NCBI GenBank assembly: GCA_022494885.1
Contig: JAGVSM010000477.1
Location: 1 to 64,000, forward strand
DNA: 64,000 nucleotides
From: Micrasema longulum
Lineage: Eukaryota; Arthropoda; Insecta; Trichoptera; Brachycentridae
Direction of reading: 5' to 3'
A program made the position numbers and the translations under genes. Under the pieces are notes generated by a model that worked only from the letters and a program-made list of their open reading frames with translations, was not told the DNA's origin and did not search any database. Below, piece by piece: positions 8,512-19,294 of the stretch (positions within the stretch are counted from its first letter, which is position 1; the number at the start of each line of letters is the position of its first letter).

Positions 8512-11500
8512 GTAAGCCACAACTGGAGACAACATCTTCTCATGTTCAGTAATATTCCGCGTAGTAAAGAAATTCAGGTGAATGTTTCAGACTTCCAAAA
8601 ACGAAAATCAAGGCAACTCGGAACAATCTTCAACTAACCAACGAACTTCCGTCATCAATTAGAGTTATAAAACCACTACAGAGGTTATCAAGAGCTGTGG
8701 CGATGTGGCTGTTAGACAAGGCACAATGCCCTTAAAACAAAGTATTTTATTCATGTATAATTTTTTAATGCGGATATGTGTATATGATTATATACTTGTG
8801 GGAGGTATAGTGAGCGGTGATAGCGGGGTGATCCGCTGTCATTCGGGTAAATATAAAAATATTTGAGCGAGTGACCGTGGGTCGCCTTGCTGTCGCTTCT
8901 TGCTGTGCTGCCTGCGGGTGCGGTAACCTACCGTCACCACACCATAATGATACAACTTGCATCTATCTTGGTACGGGTTTACCTACATAGATAGATGTAA
9001 CAAAAAAAATATATTGGAAATATACAAAGAACATTGTAGTCTTAGGGATAACATATAAATATTTTTGAATGTAAGTACGCATTGTATTAATATTATTTTC
9101 AAAATGTAAATGTGTTTTTTTTTCTTAATGCCCAATAAATATTACTATTATTGATATAAAGTTTTCTTCATATTTTTTATGTTTATTATTCTGCACACAG
9201 TGCTATGTTGGTATAATACAATGATATTATAACAAAAAAAACATAACACAGCACCAATGAGGAACTTCAGCCCTACGGGAAATTGGATGCGAAAATGTTT
9301 TCTTGCGCGCGGTAAAAATTAGAGCTTTAAATTGTATGGCAAAGTTTCTTGAAAACATACGAAAAAAATAATAATAACGCACTACTTTGAACGACGTCAC
9401 TGGTTCATATGAACCAACCAATGAAATGAGAGCCATGAAGGATATCTGGTTAGCTTACCGTAAACCAATCGGAAGAACTGACAGAGAAGAACCTCTGATG
9501 ACACACGCGGAGTTATTTTAGAAATACAAAACTTTAAAAAATCATAGCGCTGATAAATACGATATATACAAAAAAAATAAAATCTAAGTTTATTAGTCTA
9601 TTACCATTTTTTTTAAAGACACTAAACTTCCTCATTACGTGCACAACACAATATATAATACAATTTCTGAACAGGACAGCAACAGTTAACGAGAATATAT
9701 ATAACATGGGAACTAGGACCATCCAAAACCCCATAAAAGCGCCCTGCAGGCTTATTCTGTCACAATTTCGTTTCGTAAGTTCGTTCGTTCGTCATATAGT
9801 CATCTCAATCTAACACATTCAAAATCATATTTCGCCCTCGTTCCCTCTCATACGATACGGATTAATTAACAAAACGAATTAGTTACAGAATAAGCAGTGG
9901 TGTAGTCCTAAATAAAAAAGTACCGGAGCGCACCGCCACCACTTTGGTGAAGTTGCAGGGAAGTGGGACGGGGGAGGGGGGGGGCATATATTTAGGCTTT
10001 TTGCCAGTTATCGGCAATAAATATGTTTGTTGTTATTTCGAATTGTTTGAAGCGACTAAAGTAGACATATTTTTGGAAATTAATATTTGTTCCTGACCAG
10101 AGCCGGAGCGCCGCTCCGCTCAGATAAAAAGTATCGAAAAGTGTCTAGTGCTGGCGCGTTCGCAAAACTTACACAAACACATTTTTAGTGTACAGAATAT
10201 TGCTTTACAAACCCTTAATATTAAACTCAAATGTGCTATGTTCTTTAAAATCTCTTTTTGATCAGAGCAAAACAAAAACAATCAGTTAAGAAAATGCCAT
10301 TTATTATGTGAAAATGTGCCGCTCCCAAAAAAAAATTCTACTGGAAATGGCGGCAGAAAACTAGCCTTTTTATTATTTAGTTCGTCGAAAATGATGAACA
10401 CAAAATATTCTTATAAAAAAAATAAACTCGTGTAAAAATAAATTATATTACATTTTCTTAACCCATTTATATTTTTATACAAAACCCTCTGATCCAAAAC
10501 AGTTTTTTTTAAGATAGCATATTTGTTTTAACTTAATACAACCTTTTTTAAATCAACATCCTGTTGATTTTAAATGTGTCTGTGTAAGTTTTGCGAACAC
10601 GCCCGCTCTAATTAATCGACCAGTAGCTAGAGTGTCATCAGAAAGCGTCTGAATAAATGAAAATGTTTTTTAAACCATTTATTTAGAGATTACCGGTTGT
10701 TAAAATTTATTTAGTACAGCTATCTAAATAAATTACATTACATTACATTTATTTTTTCTCAGTTCCAGGGAGTCAGTGTCGAGTTTCAATTTACATTAAT
10801 ATTTACAGGATTTATTTATCATGATCGTAGAACAACGATGTATGCGATTTTATTCAACTTAACATCATTAACATTCCCTTTCCGCACCTAATGGTGCATA
10901 TGGCACTGCGTTGGTACACCAATCGCAGCGTATCTTGATCATTTTTGTTACATGAAGGTAAGATAATCAGTCTTACGCTTCAGGTACCAGTCCATGGAAT
11001 ATGAGACATTTTAGTGTGAAAACACCCTTACATGAGAGCGGGTTAAATCATTTTATGTCACAACTCTTTATGTGCAAAAGTACATTTTTTGATACTTGGG
11101 TTAGTTACATTTTTTTAAAACCAGTCCAGCGGGGCAGTTATAATCGCAAGTTAATCTTCAAGTATCTATAAATTAAAATCGATATTTGTGTACGAAAATG
11201 TTTGTATTTTTATGTATCTTTGTCAGTAACCTGTAATTGAACATGTTTAGAAAAAAATGTATGCTTATACTAGGTATTTTTCATACAGAAAACTTAATTT
11301 TACTTTGCAGATAAAATTGAAGATAAATGTTAAGGCTGTAGTCTGGTAAAACGAACGCAAAATGAGGAAATCATACGATTTTGCCATTTTAAAACGAAAA
11401 AAATAAATTATATTCCCATTTTAATACGGGTCGGAATATTAAGCCTTTATAAAACATTTTCAAGATCAAATATAAATGTCGCGTTTTTCGCATATCCGTC

Positions 11501-14500
11501 GTTGTTCTACGATCACGAGGATATTATTTATTAATAGATATATTATTACAACACAGATGAAGAACTTAGAGAACGGTATATGGAAGTCTAGGCATTTACA
11601 GGGCTTATCTGTTTAAGTGACTATTCTTCCATCCGTTAATTTTTTATGAAGTTAAAGAGCCTACCTAGGGTGTGAAATGTGGAACGCTAACTTTACTCAA
11701 TCAATTCTTCCTATGAATCCTTTTCATCTTCAGTGAAAATAAGACCTATCCTAAACCAACTTGTTTCAAGTATTGAATGATTTGCTTCTGAAAATTTCAG
11801 GACGACGTCCTGCACGAGGGATTACCTGAATACGGTCACGAGATGGAGGCGGAGCTGGAGGCGGCGTGCGGGGGCGCTCTGGAGGCGCTGCGGGCGCTGT
11901 GGGCGGCGCTGGTGGGGGCCGCGAGGGCGCAGGCCGCCGAGCTCGGAGGCGCCGCCGCGGGTGCCGCCGAGCACGCCGCAGAGCTGCGCCATCGCCTGCA
12001 TCCGCATGCCGATTTGCTACTGGAGCATATAGACCACATATTGGAGGTTTGTCGCGGCTACAAATATTGCATTTCTTCTAATTTTAATACTCTTTATTTT
12101 ATTTAGACAATATGAGAAACGCCGATCTTATTTATACAATATAAGATATTATGCTATTATAGCTGATACTGCTAATCATCCGCAGCAACTTTTTGACAAG
12201 GTAAATAATGCAGGAAAGCATTATTAGAAAAACTATAGTGGCCAGTAAATGGAGAGACATCCATCTCACTATAGACTTTACCTGGTGAGATAGAATAGGT
12301 TACGCGTTTTAAATATTTAGGATGCTGGCTAAATATTTAGGATGCTGGTTAAGTAAAAAGTAGCCGGCTGTAGCCGCATACTTTGGTCACGTATTGCGCA
12401 ATGAGAAATGTACTTTTCTCCGACTTATTGTGGAAGGAAAGATAGAAGACAGGCAGGGTATGGGACGAAAAAAAACATCATAGCTCAGAAATCTCAAACA
12501 GTGGTTCAGTGTACCAGATGCAACAGCGCTGATCAGACTGGCCCTGGATCGTGATGAGTTCAGGATGATGGTTGCCAATCTCCGGTAGGAACGGCACATG
12601 AAAAACTCTTTGTTAGGAAAAAAAATTGCATGATAGTTTTTACATACATTTTTTAATTTCTATCCATTCTACAAAAAAACAATAATTGGGGACGCTTAGA
12701 GTAATAATTCTCTCCCGCTTAAAGGGAAGTCCTTTAGCCTTATTGCTTGGAACAAAAGCGGTCCAAATTTTTGGTTTGGTTTTTAGTTTGACAACAAACA
12801 TGTAACTGATGGTTTCGGTTTGCGCTTGCAATTCTCAACCTGAGTACAAACGGCCCGTTGTATTTCTGTAAACTAAAGCTAATTTCTTAATTGATAATCA
12901 TAGAATGGTTTTTGTCCATATGGGCGACTCTATTAGCCAGTGGCGTATTATTACTGTAAGAGGGGACGTCTTACAATGATATTTATTTATTTGTTTACTG
13001 ACTATACAGTCCATTTAGTAACATACTGGAATTCAACCCTCTTGGATTTTCATTTGTTTCAGCTAACGATAGGCCATGTTAATGCCTTTCCCAAACAATT
13101 CCTTTATCTTAGTATAGATATCCATCGTATTATTTCCATTAACTCTGTTAAGATATCGGTCTTTTTAAATAATTTATGTATTTATTTTTAGGTATGCAAA
13201 CTGCTGCGACATATTGCCTTATCAGAAACATTACAAGTGACCGCCAAATTCACAGAGATAAACCTTCGGATTTACGGACCTCAAGTGGTGACAGCAGCTA
13301 AGACCCTCAACCTTTACCCCGGTAGCAAGATTGCTAAAGAAAACCTCGAGGTGTTTGTGGATATGTGGCAGTGGCTTTTATCTGATGTTACTGCCGTGGC
13401 TAAGGAAGTTCTAGAGTTAGCGCAAGGAAAGCCCGAGAAACAGGTGTACATGTCGCTTCCAAGACCAGGAGTAAGTTAATTGTCCAATAAATAATCAAAA
13501 CTTTAGGTTTTAGAATCTTTTCATATATATTTACATCTTCCTTTGACACTATATTTATATTAGAAGGGTCCTTAAATTTGCAGATACAATAATTATTCTT
13601 GTAAATGGTGGTTAATGCCAAACAAGCTCCTGATGTCACTACAACATGTGTAGATCTATTTTGACGGGTCCCCATAAATTAATTCTCACCCTCCAAGCCT
13701 AAGTTATTGAAAATCGTGGCTACTGAATGGAGGGCGAGTGCTCTCATATCTATTCCTAAATCCCCTGCTCCAAGACCAAGTCCCTAAAATAACAGGCTAT
13801 TAGATAGGGGGCGAGTACTCTCACACTCTCAGGTCTAACCAATGGTCCACCGAGAATGTAGCTTCTTTGGTGACATCCAAAAAAAACTTCTTATTACATG
13901 TAAAGATGTTAAGTGTATTCGGGCATAAAGGTCTTTCTTCATCTGCACTGCAGAAGTGGAAATTTCAGAGAGGTCATGTGATATAATATATATATTTTAT
14001 TCATTTTAGAAACACGGAACAACAAGTAAACCTTTAAAAGCTGTTAGATTAGACTCAGAAGAACAAGCGAAAATTGCAAAATCTGGATTAGAAATGAAAA
14101 TGATGTCTTCAGAAATGGATGCAGAAACTGACAAGTGGCAAGAAAGTGGTGCAGCTCTCGAAGAAAACAATGATATTGTAAAAAGGTAGAATCAAAATAT
14201 TACATACTTTAATCACTAAAAGTTGCATGACTTGTAATTCATTTATTAATTTAAATTCTACATTTTTAGAGCGAAGAACATGTCTTCCATGGCATTTGCT
14301 ATGTACCAATTCACAAAAGGAGAGGGACAACTGAAGACTACACAAGACCTGTTCACACAAGCGGAATATTTTGCAGAGGAAGCCAATAGATTATATAAAG
14401 TTGTACGGCAATTTTCCTATCAGGTAATTATTTTACAAAAAGTGTTTTTATCTAAATGTTTGGGAAATGATGGTTAATTGAACTAATATTTATTTGGTGT

Positions 14501-17228
14501 GTAGGTTCCAGCAGGCAGTAGTAAGAAGTTACTTCTAGAGCACCTAGACAAGGTTCCAACCTACGTCCAACAGTTGCAGTTCACGGTGAAGGACCCAACC
14601 GTTGGAAGAGCGGCTACCTTTAGTAAAGTTGATAATGTCATTCAGGAAACCAAGAACTTAATGAACATCATTAGTAAGCTTGTGACGACATGCTTTGACT
14701 GCGCTAGCAAGGTAAATAAATGTATTATATATTTTTTTATCAAAAGAAATATATTATATAAATTTTTGGTGATACTGCAATGCCCCTTAACCTCATTTTT
14801 TTAAAGAAAATGTTTTTACTGCATAAATTCATTCTAGCGACTAAGAACTGTTAGTTTAAAATTATTTACATTTTTACTCTAAATAATGTGAATTGTTCTA
14901 ATACTCAGACAGTATTTTTGGTCGATTAAAATCATATCAGTTAAATATTTGAGCTGTACTAATAATATAATGTTGTTTTCTTTTTTTTTCTTTTTTTTCC
15001 CCCTCTTACTATTATATATGTATATACATCTGTGTGGATTTAAATGTGAATATGTAATATTTTATATGTATTTCATATATATTTTTATATTAAATCATGT
15101 AAATGAATGCCTCGACACGGGTTGTGCCCAGTGAGGTATTCATATTTTTAAAAAAAAGTTTTATGGAAAATGTGAAATAATAAATAAATAGGTAATAAAT
15201 AAATAAATATAAAAAATAAAGTGGATAGTTACACGATATTTTAGTATCACCGAAAATATTCTTTCTTATGATTTACCCAAACATTTGAATTTTTGGGATC
15301 GTTTTCAATCAGTTGTAAATAGCTCACTATTAGAAAATAGCTTCGTGGTGAGGTGATCAGCCAGGTCAGTTTGCCTACCATGCAAGACGTCTCAGGTTCG
15401 ATTCCCGAGATGGTCGATATGAAATATTTATTCAAAAAGGTATTTTCACACTAAAATATTTTATAGTCCCTGGATCATCTTTCTTTCATGTAACAAAAAA
15501 GATCAAGATAGCAGTAATGCAGTATCACCAACGATATGAATTTAAATTTGCACACAACCCACTCACTCACTCCCTTCCTTACTGTTATTTTTGTGCTCTT
15601 TGTTTATTTTGTTTAATTACTATTTCAGTTTGGTTTACATATGCCTCTGAGAATTGATTTAAGTTGGACGCCAAGTTTGACAAAAGCGGATATTCATAAA
15701 AGCTGCAATGCCATTTCAAATTAAGTATGATTAAAATTGCATAAAATTTCAGACCTTAAAGTATTAATCCAATAACCTGTGTTTTTATTAATACCTTACA
15801 TTCAATAATAATAAAATACCTATCTCTGATGTATTTAATGCATTTTAATGTTTTCACTAACTTATTAATGAGGAAGTTCAGAGGTCTTTATAATTTTGTA
15901 GTATTTATCAATAGACTATAGAAGCTAAAATATGTATTTTTATGCATCGTATTATCAGCGCTGATATTTTAAAGTTTTGTGATTTTTAAATTACTCATTC
16001 TCTTCGGTGAGTTCTGCTGATCGGTCAGTTGGCTTTCTGTAAACCAGAAATCTATCACAAAACTTCTATCGTTAGTTGATTCGGAAGAACTAGTGACTTC
16101 ATTCGAAGTAGTTCATTTTTATTCATTTTTTATAAGTTTTCAAGAAACATTGCTGTACAATTTATTGCTCTAATTTTTACAGCACGTAAGAAAACAGTTT
16201 TATTTCTAATTTCCCTTAGCACTGAACTTCCTGTTATTCAAAATGAAGTTCCAAAAAATAATAATACTGATTTTAAGAAACTTCTGTACATAATATTACG
16301 AATTACAATAAGGATGGTTACTAATTGTATTTTATAAATATTAATTCTGTGTCATAAGAAATTGCTACATTTTCTAAAATTCATAAAACATCATTTTGCA
16401 TTTCTAACAATAATAATAATCTAACAAAATATTATGAAGATAAAATGTTTGTTTTTTTCTTAGTACCTATGACAGACAACAAAGTTACCAAGGCAACAAA
16501 ATAAAATCATTAAAGTAATATACAACTTACCCTACTTGACCCTACGACTGAATTGTATGAAAAAACATGCAAGTTTGATATAAAATGGTTGACGAAAGTT
16601 GAGACGGTAAAAAATAAATACGAAATTTCATTGGGACATATACGATGACATGCGCATACATACACATACAATACGATGACATAACAGTAACCAAAAATGC
16701 AGACATACACAAATATGTAATATAATAACATTATTGGTGCTGTTAGGTTTATGTTTTTTTAGTAATAATGTTACTCTATTATACCAATATAGCACTGTGT
16801 GCACAACTTTAAACTGGAATAAATAAATACCAGACAAAAACAACACTATCATAATAAAAAGTAAAAACAATGCAGGACAGTAAAAAATACTATACAATGG
16901 ACTTCACTACAATGACTTTAAATTTATAAAAAAAATAAAACGCACATGATGACTTCATAACATGTTTTGACCTTAAATTATGTTTATCAACCAGGTTTTA
17001 AAATTGTATATAAATAAAATATGTAGGTAGGTACATATATCATTTCAGTTTATTTCTTGTACCTACTGTGGTTAATGATGAGTCTAATTTTAGTATAAGC
17101 TGGACTTCAGTGGACTGTCAGGACGAGGGGGCGGAGGCTCAGGCAGTGGGGGGCGCGAGGACGAGGGGGGAGGGGGTTGCGGAGGCGACAGCAAGGGAGG
17201 GGGGTCAGGCCCGGACACGAGCATGTGA
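8206..17228 (+). CDS. alpha-Catulin: alpha-catulin (vinculin/alpha-catenin family), C-terminal 500 residues, 7 exons
   Basis: Spliced CDS: 8206-8511, 11801-12046, 13192-13470, 14010-14185, 14270-14423, 14505-14711, 17094-17228. All introns are GT-AG and every junction keeps frame. The product is an actin-/Rho-GEF-associated scaffold of the cell cortex. Family identity rests on strings shared with animal alpha-catulins: DFTDSAYTGHSCRQNILLLC (exon 1), KLLRHI and GSKIAKENLEVF (exon 3), DSEEQAKIAKSGL (exon 4) and NMSSMAFAMYQFTKGEGQLK (exon 5). These lie in the helical vinculin-like repeats. The N-terminal part, roughly 250-300 residues by comparison with the human protein, is not visible and should lie upstream of the window. 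The gene is odd in codon usage: exons 1, 2 and 7 are extremely GC-rich (Gly/Ala/Arg-rich), while exons 3-6 have AT-biased codons like the genome around them. The stop TGA at 17226 is followed by an open in-frame tail of 22 codons. It converges on the septin gene. Confidence 0.94.
9256..9636. mobile_element. MITE, 381 bp, AATGAGGAA(C/G)TTCAG termini
   Basis: The termini AATGAGGAACTTCAG (9256-9270) and CTAAACTTCCTCATT (9622-9636) are inverted. Other members are at 15867-16236, 23334-23770 and 37357-37756, plus the truncated copy inside 5272-5552. Members share GGGAAATTGGAT and GAACGACGTCACTGGTTCAT-like blocks. No ORF. Confidence 0.75.
9750..9895. mobile_element. MITE, 146 bp, GCTTATTCTGT termini
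   Basis: Inverted ends GCTTATTCTGT (9750-9760) and ACAGAATAAGC (9885-9895), with the inner TTTCGTTTCGT/ACGAATTAGT region also partly inverted. A second, older copy lies at 57339-57468 and a left half at 5667-5717. Confidence 0.75.
10153..10603. mobile_element. MITE, about 450 bp, GCGCGTTCGCAAAACTTACA termini
   Basis: The left end GCGCGTTCGCAAAACTTACA and right end TGTAAGTTTTGCGAACACGC are inverted over about 30 bp. The interior is AT-rich and non-coding. Confidence 0.7.
10823..11514. mobile_element. DNA element with GATCGTAGAACAACGA termini, carrying a nested SINE
   Basis: GATCGTAGAACAACGA at 10823-10838 is repeated inverted as TCGTTGTTCTACGATC at 11499-11514, with partial inversion continuing inward (TATGCG/CGCATA). 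A reverse-oriented copy of SINE family B occupies about 10880-11045. Confidence 0.65.
10880..11045 (-). mobile_element. SINE family B, 3' part
   Basis: The minus strand matches the 3' body of the tRNA-derived SINE at 49530-49789: CCGCACCTAATGGTGCAT, GGTACACCAATCGCAGCGTA and TACATGAAGGTAAGAT on the + strand. The tRNA-like head is missing. Confidence 0.7.
11544..11665. repeat. 'GAAGTCTAGGC' MITE, partial
   Basis: Contains ATTACAACACAGATGAAGAA, ATGGAAGTCTAGGCATTTAC and TCTTCCATCCGTTAATTTTT in the same order as the longer copies at 52992-53255 and 55795-56170. An internal part is deleted. Confidence 0.6.
11801..12046 (+). CDS. alpha-Catulin: alpha-catulin exon b
   Basis: 82 codons, phase 0 both ends, DDVLHEGLPEYG ... 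EHIDHILE. The acceptor is AAAATTTCAG and the donor is GAG|GTTTGT. Ala/Glu-rich helical segment with almost only G or C at third positions; it forms part of the vinculin-like helical bundle. Confidence 0.88.
12311..12348. repeat. two-copy direct repeat
   Basis: TAAATATTTAGGATGCTGG occurs twice in tandem within the intron, just upstream of the reverse-transcriptase relic. Confidence 0.7.
12365..12615 (+). pseudogene. non-LTR reverse transcriptase C-terminal relic
   Basis: The frame AYFGHVLRNEKCTFLRLIVE...KQWFSVPDATALIRLA...MMVANLR matches the end of insect endonuclease-reverse transcriptases (normally ...GHVxRN...LIIxGK...LRNLRQWF...). In-frame stops are present. It is inside the intron between exons b and c. 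Confidence 0.7.
13192..13470 (+). CDS. alpha-Catulin: alpha-catulin exon c
   Basis: 93 codons, phase 0 both ends. The sequence runs VCKLLRHIALSETLQVTAKF to YMSLPRPG and includes GSKIAKENLEVF, the best-conserved block with vertebrate alpha-catulin. The acceptor is TTTATTTTTAG and the donor is GGA|GTAAGT. Confidence 0.95.
13471..14009. other. alpha-catulin intron, unassigned
   Basis: Ordinary AT-rich intron. Two related GGGCGAGT(G/A)CTCTCA segments (about 13731 and 13809) show a local imperfect duplication. No gene seen. Confidence 0.5.
14010..14185 (+). CDS. alpha-Catulin: alpha-catulin exon d
   Basis: 58 codons plus 2 nt, KHGTTSKPLKAVRLDSEEQA ... NNDIVK(R). DSEEQAKIAK is nearly invariant in the family. 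Donor AAAAG|GTAGAA, phase 2. Confidence 0.93.
14270..14423 (+). CDS. alpha-Catulin: alpha-catulin exon e
   Basis: The first base completes the split Arg codon; the exon then encodes AKNMSSMAFAMYQFTKGEGQ ... VVRQFSYQ. Acceptor CATTTTTAG, donor CAG|GTAATT, ending in phase 0. Confidence 0.95.
14505..14711 (+). CDS. alpha-Catulin: alpha-catulin exon f
   Basis: 69 codons, VPAGSSKKLLLEHLDKVPTY ... LVTTCFDCASK. Acceptor GTGTGTAG, donor AAG|GTAAAT, phase 0. Confidence 0.94.
15345..15540 (+). mobile_element. SINE family B, diverged copy
   Basis: Head GCTTCGTGGTGAGGTGATCA, B box GGTTCGATTCC and body GGTCGATATGAAATATTTAT match the copy at 49530. The 3' part is eroded. Confidence 0.75.
15867..16236. 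mobile_element. MITE of the AATGAGGAAGTTCAG family
   Basis: The termini TAATGAGGAAGTTCAG and CTGAACTTCCTGTTA are inverted; this is the best preserved terminal pair of the family in the window. Same inner blocks as 9256-9636. Confidence 0.75.
17094..17228 (+). CDS. alpha-Catulin: alpha-catulin terminal exon
   Basis: 45 codons including TGA at 17226-17228: YKLDFSGLSGRGGGGSGSGG, then acidic/Gly-rich residues ending GPDTSM. The acceptor is TAATTTTAG at 17085-17093, joining in phase 0. Very GC-rich. After the TGA the same frame stays open for 22 codons to TAA at 17295-17297, with a basic-then-hydrophobic tail (see findings). Confidence 0.85.
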   Translation, partial: YKLDFSGLSGRGGGGSGSGGREDEGGGGCGGDSKGGGSGPDTSM

Positions 17229-17761
17229 CAATTCGGCATGGGCCGCCGGGGCAAAGGCGACTCCCGGCGGACCAGGGTCAGCTTCCTCCTCTTCTAAGCT
17301 CGCCTAATCCACCACCTCCGGCACTGACACCGCCCGAGAAACTTTTCACTAACAACAGTCCACAGATATTTACTGCGCCATATTGCCACTTTAAGCACAG
17401 AAAGGGTGTCTCATTTAAGGGTATCTCAGGGTGCTTTAGCGACCCCCCAAGCATGGCCTTGCGACCCCCCTGGGGGTCGCTATCCATCAATTAAAAAACA
17501 ACACATTAAAGAGTTGATCAAATGCGATATTATAAATTTATGCAAACTTTCGAGCATTATTAGCCGTACGTGTCAGTTACCTCTAACATGCCTTAGAAAT
17601 TTTCGGCTATTGTTTAATCGCTAAATATTATGTAATATTTACAATTTTATGTCAAAAAAAAAAAAATTATAACCGTTAAAAATTCCTATCAGTATCGAAA
17701 AGCATTAAAACTTAAAACACTAAACCCATCCACATACCCTCTTTGTGCTTAGCAAGGCAGT

Positions 17762-17767
17762 AATAAA
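17762..17767 (+). terminator. candidate poly(A) signal of alpha-catulin
   Basis: AATAAA, about 535 nt after the TGA stop, is the first canonical hexamer on this strand that I noticed downstream of the gene. Confidence 0.45.
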
Positions 17768-19153
17768 GGTTTAACTCCACATATAGATTATTTGAGAGAA
17801 ATTTGAATGTGAACTACATATATAATAACTGTGATTTTGATATGCTCGATTGCTATAATAAATACTTTTATTTAGTGATGGGTTGTTAAAACATTTAGAT
17901 ATTAAAAATACTACTCTTGCCTTCATATAGTGTAACAAATAAAAAACAAATGAATCTAGTAATACTTTTGTTATTAGATTATTTAGAACAATCACTCAAT
18001 AATAATTTAAATGATAAATAGTATTTGAATACGTCATCATTACCGCAATATTAAGTAACGCCACTGCCTGTAGTAGTATAATACAATGTGTTACTAAAGA
18101 AAAGTTCTCCTAAAAAGAGTATAATAATTTGTACTCTATGCAATATATTTTACTATATAGATAGATTCTATACTTCGGCAGCATGCTCTGCAGAAAACTC
18201 TTTCTTGCATCACAAATGCTCCGAAGTTAGTACTCTAGCTGTAATGAAAATAATTATTTCATCTATTATTCGCGCCATTTTAAGATCTGCAAATGTCTTT
18301 TAGGACATGCGTAATATACATAATATGTAATATGATCCACTGTTTTACTATGTAAAATAGTGAAGTTGAAAGCGAGAAGCCATTGCATTACGAATTGCAT
18401 GTCTTGTGTTGGCTAATCACCCAATATAAAGATTGGGAATGCATGATAAATCTCGTCACGAGACAGAAGGAATATTCGACTCCAATGTTGTGATTTACTA
18501 CTATTGTTTGATTAGAAAAAGTGTTGATGTTCGATTAAAAATTAAAGTACTTTACAAAATGATTAATTGTTAGAGGTAGCATCGCCTAGATAGAAGATAC
18601 TTTATAAAACATTTTGTCTACATTTGTTGATAAAGTAATATTATCATTCTGAATGTAAATAAGAATTTTGTACTGGAAACTATAATAATGTATGTAGAGG
18701 TTGACGACTAATATTAATGCCATAGCCCGTATTTTTTTTGTACTTCTGTCTGTAAACATTATATAAGTCATATATATATTATATCTATGTATGTGTAATC
18801 TAATAAATAAAGTTAAATCTGAGGGCCAATGATATGGAAATTGATGGGTAAACAAATGACACGTATATGTAGTAGGGTATATGGAATCTTTTCATATCAA
18901 TTCATTGAGTGAGTGGAACTGAGTGATGTGGATGATAAATATGCTAATATATTTCATTTTGATTTTATACTAAGATAATATTAAATTTACAATTATTCCT
19001 ATTTTATGTTCATAGTTAAGGACATTTACAGAATGAAAACAATAATTTTCTCAAAACTGGTGAATCAATACACTATTTTGAATATTATGTTCAGAACTTG
19101 TTTTTACTGAAGGGTTTTTTTACCAGTTCTTGAACAATATACCTATAATAGTC

Positions 19154-19294
19154 GGGGGTCTACGTCTAAGGTGCACGGAAGGAAGTGTTTCAAAAATTAG
19201 CTGGTTAGCTAAAGGCGCCAATATTTATCGAAACTCAACCGGGCAGCGTCAAAACACATTGCATTCCTTCCGTGCGCCTTTAACGTAGACCCCC
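19154..19294. mobile_element. 141-bp hairpin MITE, GGGGGTCTACGT termini
   Basis: GGGGGTCTACGTCTAAGGTG and the following CACGGAAGGAA are repeated inverted at the right end (TTCCTTCCGTGCGCCTTTAA, then CGTAGACCCCC). Arms of about 31 bp; no ORF. Confidence 0.75.

Larger units (their letters stand above)
8512..11800. other. alpha-catulin intron, 3.3 kb, filled with MITEs and a SINE
   Basis: It holds MITEs at 9256-9636, 9750-9895 and 10153-10603, a larger element at 10823-11514 with a SINE nested in it, and a partial MITE at 11544-11665. A G-run lies at 9969-9984. The remainder is unassigned AT-rich sequence. Confidence 0.7.
14712..17093. other. alpha-catulin last intron, 2.4 kb, with a SINE and a MITE
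   Basis: It holds AT-rich simple sequence (about 15165-15220, TAAATAAA repeats), SINE family B at 15345-15540 and a MITE at 15867-16236. The remainder is unassigned. Confidence 0.65.

Noticed and set aside
5450..9734. Two 66-residue minus-strand ORFs with the same sequence (5450-5650 and 9534-9734)
   Set aside because: They recur only because the DNA segment is duplicated; sequence is AT-driven and crosses MITE borders.
17068..17494. Other-frame ORFs over the terminal catulin exon (17068-17307, 17177-17494)
   Set aside because: They do not join the phase-0 donor at 14711 and lack family similarity; treated as GC shadows.
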